Both the position numbers and the translations under genes were made by a program. From positions 60,787 to 124,786 of the forward strand of contig NZ_JAAAMU010000020.1 in NCBI RefSeq assembly GCF_009909195.1: a stretch of DNA of 64,000 nt. The letters are read 5' to 3'. This DNA comes from Paenibacillus sacheonensis. GTDB taxonomy: Bacteria > Bacillota > Bacilli > Paenibacillales > Paenibacillaceae. Every line of letters begins with the position of its first letter. Position 1 is the first letter of the stretch. Below, in pieces: positions 53,320 to 62,105 of the stretch. The notes under the pieces were generated by a model, which did no database searches, was not told the origin of the DNA, and worked only from the letters and a program-made list of their open reading frames with translations.

Positions 53320-54987
53320 TTAACCCTGCCCCTGTTCTTGCAGCTTCGCGTTCACCCATTCGCGCTTGGCCAGCAGCCATTCCGCATCCCGCGGATAGCA
53401 GCTGAAGCTGATGGGCCGATCAAGCCCTTCCTCCAAGCCCGATAGCACGAAGTCCCTGCCGTAACGTTCCTCCAGCAATCGGAGCGCCCGCAAGTCCTGC
53501 AGCGCCTCGCGAAGCACCTCCAGCCGAATCGACTCGACGGGCTTGCCGTCTCCCGGATAGACGAGGAAGGCATCGCCGGAAGGAAAGGCATGCACGGCGT
53601 CCGTAACCCGGTAAGGGTCGATTTCGCTGCGGGAATGTTGGGAGTACCAGAAGTTATAGCCCCATTGGAGGAAACCCGTCAGATTGAACTTGTACAGCTG
53701 AATGCCCAGGATCCGGTTGCGCGCCGAGGGCATGCTGAAGAATCGATTGGCCACCTGCTTGTATTGGCCGCAGCAATAATAGGTCCACAGCGGCTCGACG
53801 CCATGCGCCAGAAACGGCTCGATATGGTCGCTCGCCGGAATCGGATTCTTGACCAGCCCCTTCTCATAGAATGCGTAATCCGAGAGCGCATCGATGACCG
53901 GGAAACCCTGAAGCAGTTCCTCTACCATCCCGCTTGCGCTGGCGTAGGAATCCAAATGGTCGATCGAAGGCTCGTCGGAGATATGGAAGTAGCTGCATCG
54001 TTCCAAGCCGTTCGCTTTGATCCAGCCCGTCAGTTCGGGCAGAAACTGGCCGATGAACGCGCGGTATTCCTCGCCGCCGGCATCCGTCTCCCAGCCGAAG
54101 ATTCGCTTGGTCGTCCCGTCTTCGACAACGGCCATGATTTTGGGTGCATGCTGGGCGCCCCATTGGGTGAAGAGATGCGAAAATTCGAAATACGCGATTC
54201 CCTGCCGCCGGCAGAGCTCCACCCATCTGCTCAGCCGATCGAAGCCGAACCGGTACGCGCCGTCGCCGATGCGATGCACGTCCACGAGCTGGACGGTCGG
54301 GCGCTCCCCGCCGACCTGCGTATCCAGCGGCGGCGTGAAGAGCGGCGTCAGCAGCATGTTAATGCCGTGCTTGGCGGCCGTCCGGGCGTAGCTCTCGATG
54401 AGGCTCCAATGCGCTTCGCTGAACACGTCGACCCTGTAATACGTCGCCAAGCAGTCCGTATGAAACCACTCGGTATGAATCAGCTGCTGCTCCGGCAGCG
54501 ACATCGGAAGAAGGTCGAGCTCGAAGCGTTCTTCGCCCAGATGCTCGCCGTTCGCCGTCTCGAAACGGATCCGAATCCCGAACCGTCCCGGCGCAGGGGC
54601 TTCGCCCGGCTCCACCGTCACCCAGACGGAGCGCCACTGCCCGGGCAGTGCCGTCCATCCTTCCGCGGCAGAGGGCTCCAGGAGCGGATCCGGGTACAGC
54701 CCCGGCGAGGTGCGCAGCACATGCTCGTCATGATCGGCGTACACGGGCATCTCGGAAGGCACCAGTCCCACCGAACGCAGCGTAATCTCCGCATCGATAT
54801 CGGATTCGGCGCTGACGCGCATGCCTTTCAGCAACCGGTTCGAGCGATACGCCACCTGAAAGGAGGCCGTCTCGTTCGCCAGCGCGCTCGCTTGGCGATA
54901 GGCCCGCTCGGTTAATTCCTCGTCTGCGAATACTTTGGCCAGCGAGCTGATGCATCGCAGCTCGAGTTTCACGTGATCATTCCCCAT
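53320..54987 (-). CDS. DUF4091-domain glycoside-hydrolase-like protein
   Basis: A 555-residue cytoplasmic protein. The N-terminal 170 residues look like a beta-sandwich (ETASFQVAYRSNRLLKGMRV, then WRSVWVTVEPGEAP). The centre resembles a TIM-barrel hydrolase (HGINMLLTPLFTPPLD, AYFEFSHLFTQWGAQ, CSYFHISDEPSIDHLDSY with acidic residues). The C-terminal part has the DUF4091 features (ILGIQLYKFNLTGFLQWGYN, then FLVYPGDGKPVESIRLEVLR). The enzyme activity of the family is not firmly established. GGGAGG precedes the ATG. It is third after the isomerase and the Gfo/Idh gene. Confidence 0.85.
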   Translation of the reverse strand: MGNDHVKLELRCISSLAKVFADEELTERAYRQASALANETASFQVAYRSNRLLKGMRVSAESDIDAEITLRSVGLVPSEMPVYADHDEHVLRTSPGLYPDPLLEPSAAEGWTALPGQWRSVWVTVEPGEAPAPGRFGIRIRFETANGEHLGEERFELDLLPMSLPEQQLIHTEWFHTDCLATYYRVDVFSEAHWSLIESYARTAAKHGINMLLTPLFTPPLDTQVGGERPTVQLVDVHRIGDGAYRFGFDRLSRWVELCRRQGIAYFEFSHLFTQWGAQHAPKIMAVVEDGTTKRIFGWETDAGGEEYRAFIGQFLPELTGWIKANGLERCSYFHISDEPSIDHLDSYASASGMVEELLQGFPVIDALSDYAFYEKGLVKNPIPASDHIEPFLAHGVEPLWTYYCCGQYKQVANRFFSMPSARNRILGIQLYKFNLTGFLQWGYNFWYSQHSRSEIDPYRVTDAVHAFPSGDAFLVYPGDGKPVESIRLEVLREALQDLRALRLLEERYGRDFVLSGLEEGLDRPISFSCYPRDAEWLLAKREWVNAKLQEQGQG

Positions 54988-55038
54988 GATTTTTATTCCT
55001 CCCTATGCTATGGATGAAGACAGCCCGGAAAATCGCAA

Positions 55039-55063
55039 AGTCAGGGCACGTCGTGCCCTGACT
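55039..55063 (-). terminator. hairpin between Gfo/Idh and DUF4091 genes
   Basis: A perfect hairpin (AGTCAGGGCAC and GTGCCCTGACT, 3-base loop) is followed by only TTTG on the minus strand. It may stabilise the upstream message rather than stop transcription fully. Confidence 0.5.
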
Positions 55064-55138
55064 GATGATGAAGCGCGCGCTTCTGCGCATGCGACTGCGC
55101 GCGAACGTACTGCGGACCTCGGCCGGCTCTCTCCGGAT

Positions 55139-56164
55139 TTAGCCGTTGACCGCTACCCAGTCGCCGGCGAGTCCCGCGGATGCGATCTCCGCCTCGATGA
55201 TCCGAATCGTTTCCTGCGTGCTTCTCGGCGTAGCCGCCGCGAGCGGCTGGTTCGCCAGCAACGTTTCCACGAAATATTTGATCTCCAGATAGTACCCTTG
55301 TTCCGGCGAAAGCTCGGGAGCGAATCCCGCCGCGCCGTTCGGGTTCACCTTCACGTCTCCGCCGCGGAACAGGACATTGCCCTGCTCGAAGTTGACCCGG
55401 TACGTCATCTCGAAGCCGAAGTCGCCCTGCAGCGTCCAGTCGACCTGCGCATTGACGACTTTGCCGTCCGCATACCGGAAGTTCGTCGATACGACGTCGT
55501 AGCCGGAGCCTGGAATCAGGTTGCTCGCTTGACAGGAAACCGCCTCCGGTTTCCCGAACAGCCAGTTGATGACGTCGGTGTCGTGCACATGCATATCCAA
55601 CAAGGCGCCGCCGCTCTTCTTGCCTTCCAGCAGCCAAGGACCCCAAGTCGGCGTTCCGCCGCCGCGGAAGAACGAAGCGCTGGTGACCTCGCCGTACGTC
55701 TTCTTCTCGACAAGCTCCTTCAAATACACGTATGCCGGCCAGAAGCGGAGGCATTGCCCGATCAACAGCTGCTTGCCGTTCGCTTCGGCCGCTCCGATCA
55801 TCTCCTCGCACTCTTCCGCGTTCATCGCCATCGGCTTCTCGCACAGCACGTGGAGACCTGCCTGCAGGCAGCGTACCGTTACTTCCTTGTGCAGATAGGT
55901 CGGAAGCGCGATATCGACGGCATCCAGCTCTTCCTGCTCCAGCATCTCCTCGACGGAAGCGTATTTCTTGAAGCGTCCGAAATCGACCTCATCCTCGGAG
56001 GTCGTCTCGATATTGCCCCCTGCCGCCCGGCCTTCCAGCTTCTCAGGATCGATGTCGCAGACGGCCGCCAATCGAATCGGCAAGCCTTCCTTTTCCAAGC
56101 GGAGATAGTTTTCCATATGGGTCCTGCCCATGAATCCGAGTCCGATCAAGCCGATTTTCAACAT
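55139..56164 (-). CDS. Gfo/Idh/MocA-family oxidoreductase
   Basis: A 341-residue sugar oxidoreductase. The cofactor motif GLIGLGFMGR lies at residues 5-14 and the catalytic-lysine motif CEKPMAMN near 110. HVHDTDVINWLFG near 190 is a family signature. It is complete and typical in length. GGGAGGAA precedes the ATG, four bases after the isomerase stop, so both are translated from one message. Oxidoreductase plus xylose-isomerase-like enzyme is a recurring pair in inositol or keto-sugar catabolism; the substrate here is unknown. Confidence 0.94.
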   Translation of the reverse strand: MLKIGLIGLGFMGRTHMENYLRLEKEGLPIRLAAVCDIDPEKLEGRAAGGNIETTSEDEVDFGRFKKYASVEEMLEQEELDAVDIALPTYLHKEVTVRCLQAGLHVLCEKPMAMNAEECEEMIGAAEANGKQLLIGQCLRFWPAYVYLKELVEKKTYGEVTSASFFRGGGTPTWGPWLLEGKKSGGALLDMHVHDTDVINWLFGKPEAVSCQASNLIPGSGYDVVSTNFRYADGKVVNAQVDWTLQGDFGFEMTYRVNFEQGNVLFRGGDVKVNPNGAAGFAPELSPEQGYYLEIKYFVETLLANQPLAAATPRSTQETIRIIEAEIASAGLAGDWVAVNG

Positions 56165-56168
56165 GGCT

Positions 56169-57011
56169 TCAGTTCCTCCCTAGAATCGCGCTCATCGAAG
56201 CGGACGTGTTGGTGATGATTTGTTTGGCATGGTGGGTATAGGGCGGGATCATTTCCCCGATCACGAAGTCGTCATAGCCGATTTCCTCCAGCGCCTTGAC
56301 GACCTCCGGATAGTTCACGTCCCCGGCCAACAGGTCGACGAAGCCGGACAGGCCACCGCTCTCGCGGCGGTAATCCTTGAAGTGGACCTTCTTGATGCGT
56401 CGGTTCAAGATCCGAATCCAATGCTCCGGATAGCCCGCGTGCACGACATTGCCGACATCGAAGTAAGCGCCGACGTAGTCCGAGCCCGCCGCATCGATGA
56501 ATTGGCGCATCTCCAGCGGCGACAGCAGGAATTTGTTCCACACGTTCTCGATGCCGATCGCGACCTTCGCGGCCTCCGCGTCTTCGGCCAGTTTCGTAAT
56601 CGCTTCCAATGCAAGGTCGTAGGCGCGGTCATAAGGCACCACTTCGCTGCCGGGAATGAAGTCGACGCCAACGGCTCCAGGGATGACGAGAATCGTATCC
56701 ACACCCAATATCGCCGCGGCTTCCAGCTGCTTCTTGACGATATCCTGCGCCTTCCGGCGATTATCCTCGTTCGCGCTGGTCATGGAGTAGCTCCAATACA
56801 AGCCGCTGGCAAGGCTCGTCAATGCGATTCCGGCATCCTCCGCCTGCTTGCGAATGTCCCCGATCTCCTGTTCGCTGCTCTCCAGGCTTAACGGTCCGGT
56901 CTCGTTCAAGGAGAGCTCGATGCCCTCGAAGCCTGCGTCTTTGGCGATCGCGATCGCTTCCGCAATGCTCGTCTGTTCGGAAAACGACCAAATATTGATT
57001 CCTTTTTTCAT
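56169..57011 (-). CDS. sugar phosphate isomerase/epimerase (xylose-isomerase-like TIM barrel)
   Basis: A 280-residue AP-endonuclease-2-type barrel enzyme, the family of inosose dehydratase, hydroxypyruvate isomerase and tagatose epimerase. Metal-ligand regions are seen in GFEGIELSLNETGP, AIGIENVWNKFLLSP, GAYFDVGNVVHAGYP, KVHFKDYR and DDFVIGEMIPPY. The ATG at 57011 is chosen because AGGAGG lies nine bases upstream. It leads the isomerase, oxidoreductase, DUF4091 run and is divergent from an AraC regulator. Confidence 0.93.
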   Translation of the reverse strand: MKKGINIWSFSEQTSIAEAIAIAKDAGFEGIELSLNETGPLSLESSEQEIGDIRKQAEDAGIALTSLASGLYWSYSMTSANEDNRRKAQDIVKKQLEAAAILGVDTILVIPGAVGVDFIPGSEVVPYDRAYDLALEAITKLAEDAEAAKVAIGIENVWNKFLLSPLEMRQFIDAAGSDYVGAYFDVGNVVHAGYPEHWIRILNRRIKKVHFKDYRRESGGLSGFVDLLAGDVNYPEVVKALEEIGYDDFVIGEMIPPYTHHAKQIITNTSASMSAILGRN

Positions 57012-57177
57012 CCCATTCCGCCTCCTGTTCATGGTTCTATTATAGAAGCCGGGAGGCGGGCGGGATTTAGCAATTCAGCCGGAGTTTTTGCACTGCGTCT
57101 ATGCTAAGATGGAAGATGTCGGACAGGCGGGGATCATGCATCCGCCGCCTTCCAATGCGAACGAAAGGATGACCGCC

Positions 57178-58080
57178 ATGGAATTCACGCCGCTTGCGCT
57201 AGGCGAATCCATCTCGATACCGAAGCTCTATTCCTTTCATTATTTCGAATATGCCAAAGGCTTCGTGTTCGAGGGCGAGGAGCATGATTTCTGGGAGTTT
57301 CTCTACGTGGACAAGGGCGAGGTCGAGGTCCGCGCGGACGATCGGACGATCAAGCTTTCGCAGGGCGAAATGATCTTTCATAAACCCGGCGAATTTCACA
57401 CCGTTCGGGTCGCGCAGGAGCACAAGCCCCCGAACCTGATCGTCATTTCATTCGAATGCCGCTCGCCGGACATGGTTCGATTCGAGGACAAAGTAATCGC
57501 TCTGGGCAAACGGGAACGGGAGCTGCTCGCGCTTCTTCTTCAAGAAGGGTTCCGCACGTTCAGCCCTGCGTTCGACGATCCGCGGGTTCATCGGCTGTCG
57601 CCGCATCCGGAAGCGCCTTATGCCGGCCAGCAGGTGATGCGATCCTATTTGGAGCTGCTACTCATATTCCTGCTCCGCGGCGAAGGGCCGGCCGTGCCGG
57701 AATCGCCCAGGCTGACCTCGATGCATCAAGACAACGCCGAGATGCTCGCGGAGGAGCGAATTTTGGCTTATATGCAGGCGCATTTGGCGGACAACCTTAC
57801 GCTTGACCAGCTGTGCCGTGCGATGCACCTCGGGAAAACCCGGCTGAAGGAAATCTTCCAAACCCGCATCGGAACGGGGGCGATGGAATACTTCAAGCAG
57901 CTCAAGATCACGGAAGCCAAGTCGCTCATTCGCGAGCAGCAGTACAACCTTACAGAGATCGCCGCCAAGCTCGGATATGCGAGCATTCATTATTTCTCCC
58001 GCGACTTCAAGCGCTCGACCGGCATGTCCCCTTCGGATTACGCCCGCTCGGTCAAAGCGCGCGCGGAAAGCCGCGACTAG
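57178..58080 (+). CDS. AraC-family transcriptional regulator
   Basis: A 300-residue regulator with an N-terminal cupin-like sensor (DFWEFLYVDKGEVEVRADDR, then LSQGEMIFHKPGEFHTV) and a C-terminal AraC DNA-binding domain (LCRAMHLGKTRLKEIFQTRI, then LTEIAAKLGYASIHYFSRDF). The ATG at 57178 has AAAGGA at nine bases; another ATG three codons earlier sits on top of it. It is divergent from the isomerase-led operon, its likely target. A terminator follows. Confidence 0.93.
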   Translation: MEFTPLALGESISIPKLYSFHYFEYAKGFVFEGEEHDFWEFLYVDKGEVEVRADDRTIKLSQGEMIFHKPGEFHTVRVAQEHKPPNLIVISFECRSPDMVRFEDKVIALGKRERELLALLLQEGFRTFSPAFDDPRVHRLSPHPEAPYAGQQVMRSYLELLLIFLLRGEGPAVPESPRLTSMHQDNAEMLAEERILAYMQAHLADNLTLDQLCRAMHLGKTRLKEIFQTRIGTGAMEYFKQLKITEAKSLIREQQYNLTEIAAKLGYASIHYFSRDFKRSTGMSPSDYARSVKARAESRD

Positions 58081-58100
58081 TTGATGCTCGAACACGCCAA

Positions 58101-58158
58101 AAAGGCCTACGAGTCGGTCCGCTATGCGGAAACCACGCCAACTCGCAGGCCTCTTTTC
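58101..58158 (+). terminator. rho-independent terminator of the AraC gene
   Basis: Arms AAGGCCTACGAGT and ACTCGCAGGCCT pair around a 30-base loop and are followed by CTTTTCTT. Confidence 0.7.
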
Positions 58159-58269
58159 TTCGTTTCCGCTCCTCCTAAACCTAGTTCGATTAATTTCTTC
58201 GTCTAAAGTCATTCTTTCGACAAAGCCGTTCTCCTTCGGCGCTCTTGATTGGCATCGTTAAGTATCCGG

Positions 58270-59016
58270 TTAAGCGGCGTCGGCCAGCGCAGCGCTCTTT
58301 TTCCGCCCGTACACGGCGCGGGAGAGCAGGACGCTGATTTCATACAGCAGCACGAGCGGGATGAAGACCATCAAATGCGAGATCAGCTCGGGCGGCGAAA
58401 TCAGGCTCGCGACGACGACGAGCACCAAGTAGGCGTAACGCCGCATCTTGCGCAGCCCCTTCGGCGTCAGCACGCCGATTTTCGTCAGAAACATCACGAC
58501 GACCGGCAGCTCGAAAGCCGCAGCGAGCGGAATGACGATATTGCACATAAAGCCGAAATACTGCGCGACGCCGTAGGTTTCGACCAGATGCATGCTATGC
58601 GTGATTTTAGAGGTGAAGGCGAAGCTCATCGGAAAGACGACGAAATAACCGAAGGCGAGCCCGGTCAGGAAGCATATAACGCTGTACGGCACGTACCGCA
58701 GCGCCGCCGAGCGCTCTTCGGGATGAAGCCCCATCTTCACGAAGCCCCACAATTGATACAAAATAAACGGCAGCGAGACCGTGAGCGAGATTACGACCGC
58801 AATCGTCATGTACATGCGAATGCCGTCCCAAGGCGAGAATACGTTCCACGTCATCTCCGAGCCAGGCGGTACGCTTTTCAGATACCGCAGCACCTTCGGC
58901 GACAAATACAGCCCGCCGCCCATCGACGCGAGGAAGACGGCAAGGATGCGCCAGATTCGGCTTCGCAGCTCGCTCAGATGCGACAAGAACGTCATCGTTT
59001 CTTCGCTGACCCTCAT
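58270..59016 (-). CDS. tatC: Sec-independent protein translocase TatC
   Basis: A 248-residue membrane protein with six predicted segments. The N-terminal signature [15 protein letters not shown], which takes part in recognising twin-arginine signals, is intact, as are [33 protein letters not shown] and the late [10 protein letters not shown] segment. TatC is the receptor of the Tat pathway that exports folded, cofactor-loaded proteins. The ATG at 59016 overlaps the stop of the upstream regulator gene as ATGA, so the two are coupled. tatA lies divergently on the other side of a Tat-signal-bearing amine oxidase, forming a split minimal TatAC locus around its substrate. Confidence 0.96.
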   Translation of the reverse strand: MRVSEETMTFLSHLSELRSRIWRILAVFLASMGGGLYLSPKVLRYLKSVPPGSEMTWNVFSPWDGIRMYMTIAVVISLTVSLPFILYQLWGFVKMGLHPEERSAALRYVPYSVICFLTGLAFGYFVVFPMSFAFTSKITHSMHLVETYGVAQYFGFMCNIVIPLAAAFELPVVVMFLTKIGVLTPKGLRKMRRYAYLVLVVVASLISPPELISHLMVFIPLVLLYEISVLLSRAVYGRKKSAALADAA

Positions 59017-59243
59017 TCGCAGCACAACCTTCCGGGCTTCCTCAGCTCGAACGTATGGAATCCGTCCCTCAGCTTGTCGTTGATTTCCTTCAGCCTCTCC
59101 ACATCCTCGAACGAATACTTGCGCGCGCCGCCTTTCGATCTGACCGGGAATACCAACTGCCGCTCCTCATAATACCGGATCTGCCTTTCCGTCAAACCAG
59201 TCAAGTCGCAAACGATTCCGATGCCCATCACTTTGTCCTTCAT
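59013..59243 (-). CDS. short TnrA-like MerR-family regulator without the C-terminal sensing tail
   Basis: A 76-residue protein. Residues 7-65 form a MerR-type winged helix ([20 protein letters not shown], then [20 protein letters not shown]) that closely follows B. subtilis TnrA as I remember it, including RQIRYYEER and RKYSFADVERL. TnrA has about 110 residues; its last 35 bind glutamine synthetase and switch off DNA binding when nitrogen is rich. Here the protein stops shortly after the DNA-binding domain, at [11 protein letters not shown], and tatC begins at once. It may bind DNA constitutively or sense something else. The upstream intergenic region has two exact TnrA boxes. GGGGAGG precedes the ATG. 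Confidence 0.85.
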   Translation of the reverse strand: MKDKVMGIGIVCDLTGLTERQIRYYEERQLVFPVRSKGGARKYSFEDVERLKEINDKLRDGFHTFELRKPGRLCCE

Positions 59244-59299
59244 CGTCTAACGGCCTCCCCACGTAGGTGTAGTCGTCGCTCAGCACTTCCATTGACTGA

Positions 59300-59316
59300 T
59301 GTTATGAAACTTAACA
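59300..59316. promoter_or_regulatory. TnrA/GlnR box 1
   Basis: TGTTATGAAACTTAACA fits TGTNA-N7-TNACA exactly and is a nearly perfect palindrome. Its centre lies about 65 bp upstream of the regulator-tatC start, where it probably overlaps the core promoter and could repress. Confidence 0.8.
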
Positions 59317-59398
59317 CGCATCTCTTGAGTTGGATGATAACAGCACTTCCTGTAATGTTCAATGGGCCTGAAATCCCGGTCTATATCGTATGCAAGGT

Positions 59399-59416
59399 TA
59401 ATAGGCTGTCCTATTA
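59399..59416. promoter_or_regulatory. 18-bp inverted repeat between the two TnrA boxes
   Basis: TAATAGG-CTGT-CCTATTA is a perfect 7-bp inverted repeat in the middle of the divergent region. It differs from the TnrA box and may be an operator for another protein. Confidence 0.5.
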
Positions 59417-59503
59417 GCGGTATAAACGCCCATTTTATAGGGGTTTTAGCCTAATAAACGTTAGTTGAAATATTTTATTTATCACCTATATTAATTTCAT
59501 TTA

Positions 59504-59520
59504 TGTAAGATTATCTAACA
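59504..59520. promoter_or_regulatory. TnrA/GlnR box 2 upstream of the amine oxidase
   Basis: TGTAAGATTATCTAACA fits TGTNA-N7-TNACA exactly. A possible -10 hexamer TACATT lies at 59551-59556, which would put the box centre close to 50 bp before the transcription start, the position from which TnrA activates. No good -35 is seen, as expected for an activated promoter. Confidence 0.8.
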
Positions 59521-59601
59521 AATTATTGGCCCGTCATAAAAATTCCGTGCTACATTTGCTCTCAGAGTCGGACAGATGATCTATTAAAGGAGCTGAAGCG
59601 C

Positions 59602-61209
59602 ATGGAAACGAAAGAAACGCCAAACGAATGGTCGCGCAGACAATTTCTGACGACCGTCGGAAAGATCGGCGGCGCCGCTGCCGTATTCAGCGTCATGGGC
59701 ACGATGGGCTTGTTCTCACCCGAAACGATGAAAGCCGCCGAGTACGAGCCTCCTTCCAGCTGGGATTTGAAAGGCACGAACCGCTCCGGCAAACGCATCG
59801 TCATTCTCGGCGCGGGTCTCGCCGGCCTAACGGCCGCATACGAGCTCGGCAAAGCCGGGTACGACTGCACCATCCTCGAAGCCCGTGCCCGCTCGGGCGG
59901 ACGCAACTGGTCGGTGCGCCGCGGCACGACGGTGACGGAGGTCGGCGGACAAAAGCAGGTCGCGCGTTTCGATGACGGCCACTATCTGAACGCCGGCTGC
60001 ATGCGCATCCCGCAATTCCACGTCACCATGGAATACTGCCGGGAATTCGGAATCCAGATGGAGCCGTTCAACAACGTGAACGAGAGCGCGTACTACTATA
60101 ACGAAAATGTCGGCGGCCCCCTGTCCGATACCCCCGTGCGCAAACGTGCCGCGAAGGCCGACGCCAGGGGATACATTAACGAACTGCTGGCGAAAGCCGT
60201 CAATCAGCCGGGCCTCGACCTGCCGATTACGCCGGAGGAGAAGGCAAAGGTCGTCGCCTACCTTCGCTCCGAAGGCAACCTCGACGCCGACTTGTTCTAC
60301 AAAGGCTCATCGCGCGGCGGTTACAAGGATGAACCCGGCTCCAGGCTCGATGCCGGCGTGGTCCGCGACCCGTTCGATATGAAAGCCATTATTAACTCCG
60401 GTTTTGCCAACTACTTCAGCAGCGAGTACGAGTATGACCAACAAATGATGATGTTCCATCCCGTCGGCGGCATCGACGCCATTCCGAAGGCATTCGAGAA
60501 GCGGCTCGGCAACCGGATCAAGCACAATATGGAGGTCACGGAGATTAAGCATGTCGGCGAGAAGGTGCAGGTCTCGTACAAAGATCTGCTCAGCGGCGAA
60601 GCCCAGCAAATCGAGGGCGACTTCTGCATCTGTACGATCCCGCTGTCCGTCCTGAAGACGATCAAGCACGACCTGTCGCCGGAGATGACCAAGGCGATCA
60701 ACAATACGAGTTACGCCAATGCCGGAAAAATCGGCCTCCAGTTCAAGCGCCGCTTCTGGGAGGAGGACGATCTCATCTTCGGCGGCAACACGCTGACGAA
60801 CATGGATATCTCCTCCATCTACTACCCGCCGACGAATTATTTCGCCAAGAAAGGCGTGCTGCTCGGCTACTATGCATTCGGCGCCAAGGCGGACAAATTA
60901 GGCGCGCTCTCCTTCCAGGAGCGCGAAGCGATGGCTCTGGCCCAAGGCGCCAAGATCCATCCGCAATATTACCGCGAGTTCGAATCTTCGTTCTCCGTCA
61001 ATTGGAAAAATATCAAATACAACATGGGAAGCTGGGTGTCCTACTCGGGAGAAGACCGCAAGACCAACTATCCCGTGCTCTGCCGTCCCGATCGCCGCGT
61101 CTACCTCGCCGGCGAGCATATCAGTTACATTACCGCCTGGATGGCCGGCGCCATCGAATCCGCAAGGTCCGTCGTCACCGACATTCACGAGCGCGTCATG
61201 AAAGCCTAG
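59602..61209 (+). CDS. flavin amine oxidase with twin-arginine export signal
   Basis: A 535-residue FAD enzyme of the monoamine / L-amino-acid oxidase family, which oxidises an amine to an imine with release of hydrogen peroxide. The signal peptide carries SRRQFL with Arg12-Arg13, then a hydrophobic core (GGAAAVFSVMGTMGLF) and a likely cleavage site near residue 46. The FAD loop VILGAGLAGL lies at 67-76, Glu93 binds the ribose, and GGRNW follows. The C-terminal FAD motif is VYLAGEHISYITAWMAGAIE. A folded FAD enzyme needs Tat for export, and tatC and tatA flank it. AAAGGAG precedes the ATG. Substrate unknown: amino acid, polyamine or aromatic amine. Confidence 0.92.
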   Translation: METKETPNEWSRRQFLTTVGKIGGAAAVFSVMGTMGLFSPETMKAAEYEPPSSWDLKGTNRSGKRIVILGAGLAGLTAAYELGKAGYDCTILEARARSGGRNWSVRRGTTVTEVGGQKQVARFDDGHYLNAGCMRIPQFHVTMEYCREFGIQMEPFNNVNESAYYYNENVGGPLSDTPVRKRAAKADARGYINELLAKAVNQPGLDLPITPEEKAKVVAYLRSEGNLDADLFYKGSSRGGYKDEPGSRLDAGVVRDPFDMKAIINSGFANYFSSEYEYDQQMMMFHPVGGIDAIPKAFEKRLGNRIKHNMEVTEIKHVGEKVQVSYKDLLSGEAQQIEGDFCICTIPLSVLKTIKHDLSPEMTKAINNTSYANAGKIGLQFKRRFWEEDDLIFGGNTLTNMDISSIYYPPTNYFAKKGVLLGYYAFGAKADKLGALSFQEREAMALAQGAKIHPQYYREFESSFSVNWKNIKYNMGSWVSYSGEDRKTNYPVLCRPDRRVYLAGEHISYITAWMAGAIESARSVVTDIHERVMKA

Positions 61210-61281
61210 CTATTGACAGCATCAAAACTCGACCGTCAACGCTCAGCCTTATTCGACGGCAACCGCCGGCAGCAAGCTCTT

Positions 61282-61341
61282 CGACGACAACCGGCGACCT
61301 GCAGAGCAATTGTCGGCAATCGCCGGGAATCGTCGGGTTTT
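61282..61341 (+). terminator. intra-operon hairpin with T-run between oxidase and rid genes
   Basis: Arms CGACGA-CAA-CCGGCGA and TCGCCGG-GAA-TCGTCG pair with one small internal loop and are followed by GGTTTT. It would stop part of the transcripts, so the oxidase can be made in excess over the downstream proteins. The rest of the 248-bp gap shows no gene. Confidence 0.65.
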
Positions 61342-61457
61342 AACGGAAAACAACAGCATCCAGCGGTATTCGCCTGCATTTGCGCCATTTCTTTCTCACG
61401 GCCGCGCCTCCGAGCGCCCCGCCGAACGTTAACAGACCAATCAGGAGGGGAAGAACC

Positions 61458-62015
61458 ATGCATCTGAACCGTAAATTAAAAATCGCCCTTGGCGTCGTCG
61501 TGATTTCCAGCCTGGCAGCCACGGCGAGCGTATACGCCGCGATTACGCCGAACAAATATCCGCTGGCTCCGATTCACGAGCCTGAATTTTACGGAAGTCC
61601 TTCGTCCTCCATCGCGAGCGCCGTCGCCATGCCCGGCGATGTCGCCACGTTCGAGACGAGCGGCACGACCCCGTCCGTCATTAACAAGGATGGCAAAACG
61701 GTTTACGAACGCTATGGCGATACGGAAACGCAAGGGCTCAGCGTATTGAAAAACATCGAGAAGCAGCTTAAAGAGCAAGGCCTCTCCCTGAAAGACGTCA
61801 CGTACCTGCGCGTTTACGTGGCGCCCGACGCCGAGAAAGGTGGCAAGTTCGACTTCGATGGCTGGTTCAAAGCGTATGCGAAATACTTCAATACGACAGA
61901 CAACCCGACCAAGACCGCCCGTTCCACCGTCGGCGTCGCCGGCCTCGTCAGCGCCGACTGGCTGATCGAGATCGAAGCCGTAGCCGCCTATCCGAGCAAT
62001 CACAATCAAGATTAA
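61458..62015 (+). CDS. exported RidA-family imine deaminase
   Basis: A 185-residue protein with a Sec-type signal peptide (KLKIALGVVVISSLAATASV, cleavage near residue 28). The rest is a Rid/YjgF domain, which hydrolyses reactive enamines and imines to ketones and ammonia. The catalytic Arg155 (TARSTVGVAGL) and Glu173 (IEIEAVA) are kept. Exported Rid proteins are unusual; here the partner is an exported amine oxidase whose product is an imine, so the pair makes chemical sense. AGGAGGGG precedes the ATG. It is second in the oxidase, rid, tatA run. Confidence 0.9.
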   Translation: MHLNRKLKIALGVVVISSLAATASVYAAITPNKYPLAPIHEPEFYGSPSSSIASAVAMPGDVATFETSGTTPSVINKDGKTVYERYGDTETQGLSVLKNIEKQLKEQGLSLKDVTYLRVYVAPDAEKGGKFDFDGWFKAYAKYFNTTDNPTKTARSTVGVAGLVSADWLIEIEAVAAYPSNHNQD

Positions 62016-62105
62016 TGCGCTTCGCGCAGCGCAAATGAAACACCGCCGCCCTTCAGGCTGTTCTTGCCCCATGCCAACCACACCTAATCGAATGGAGATG
62101 ATCGC

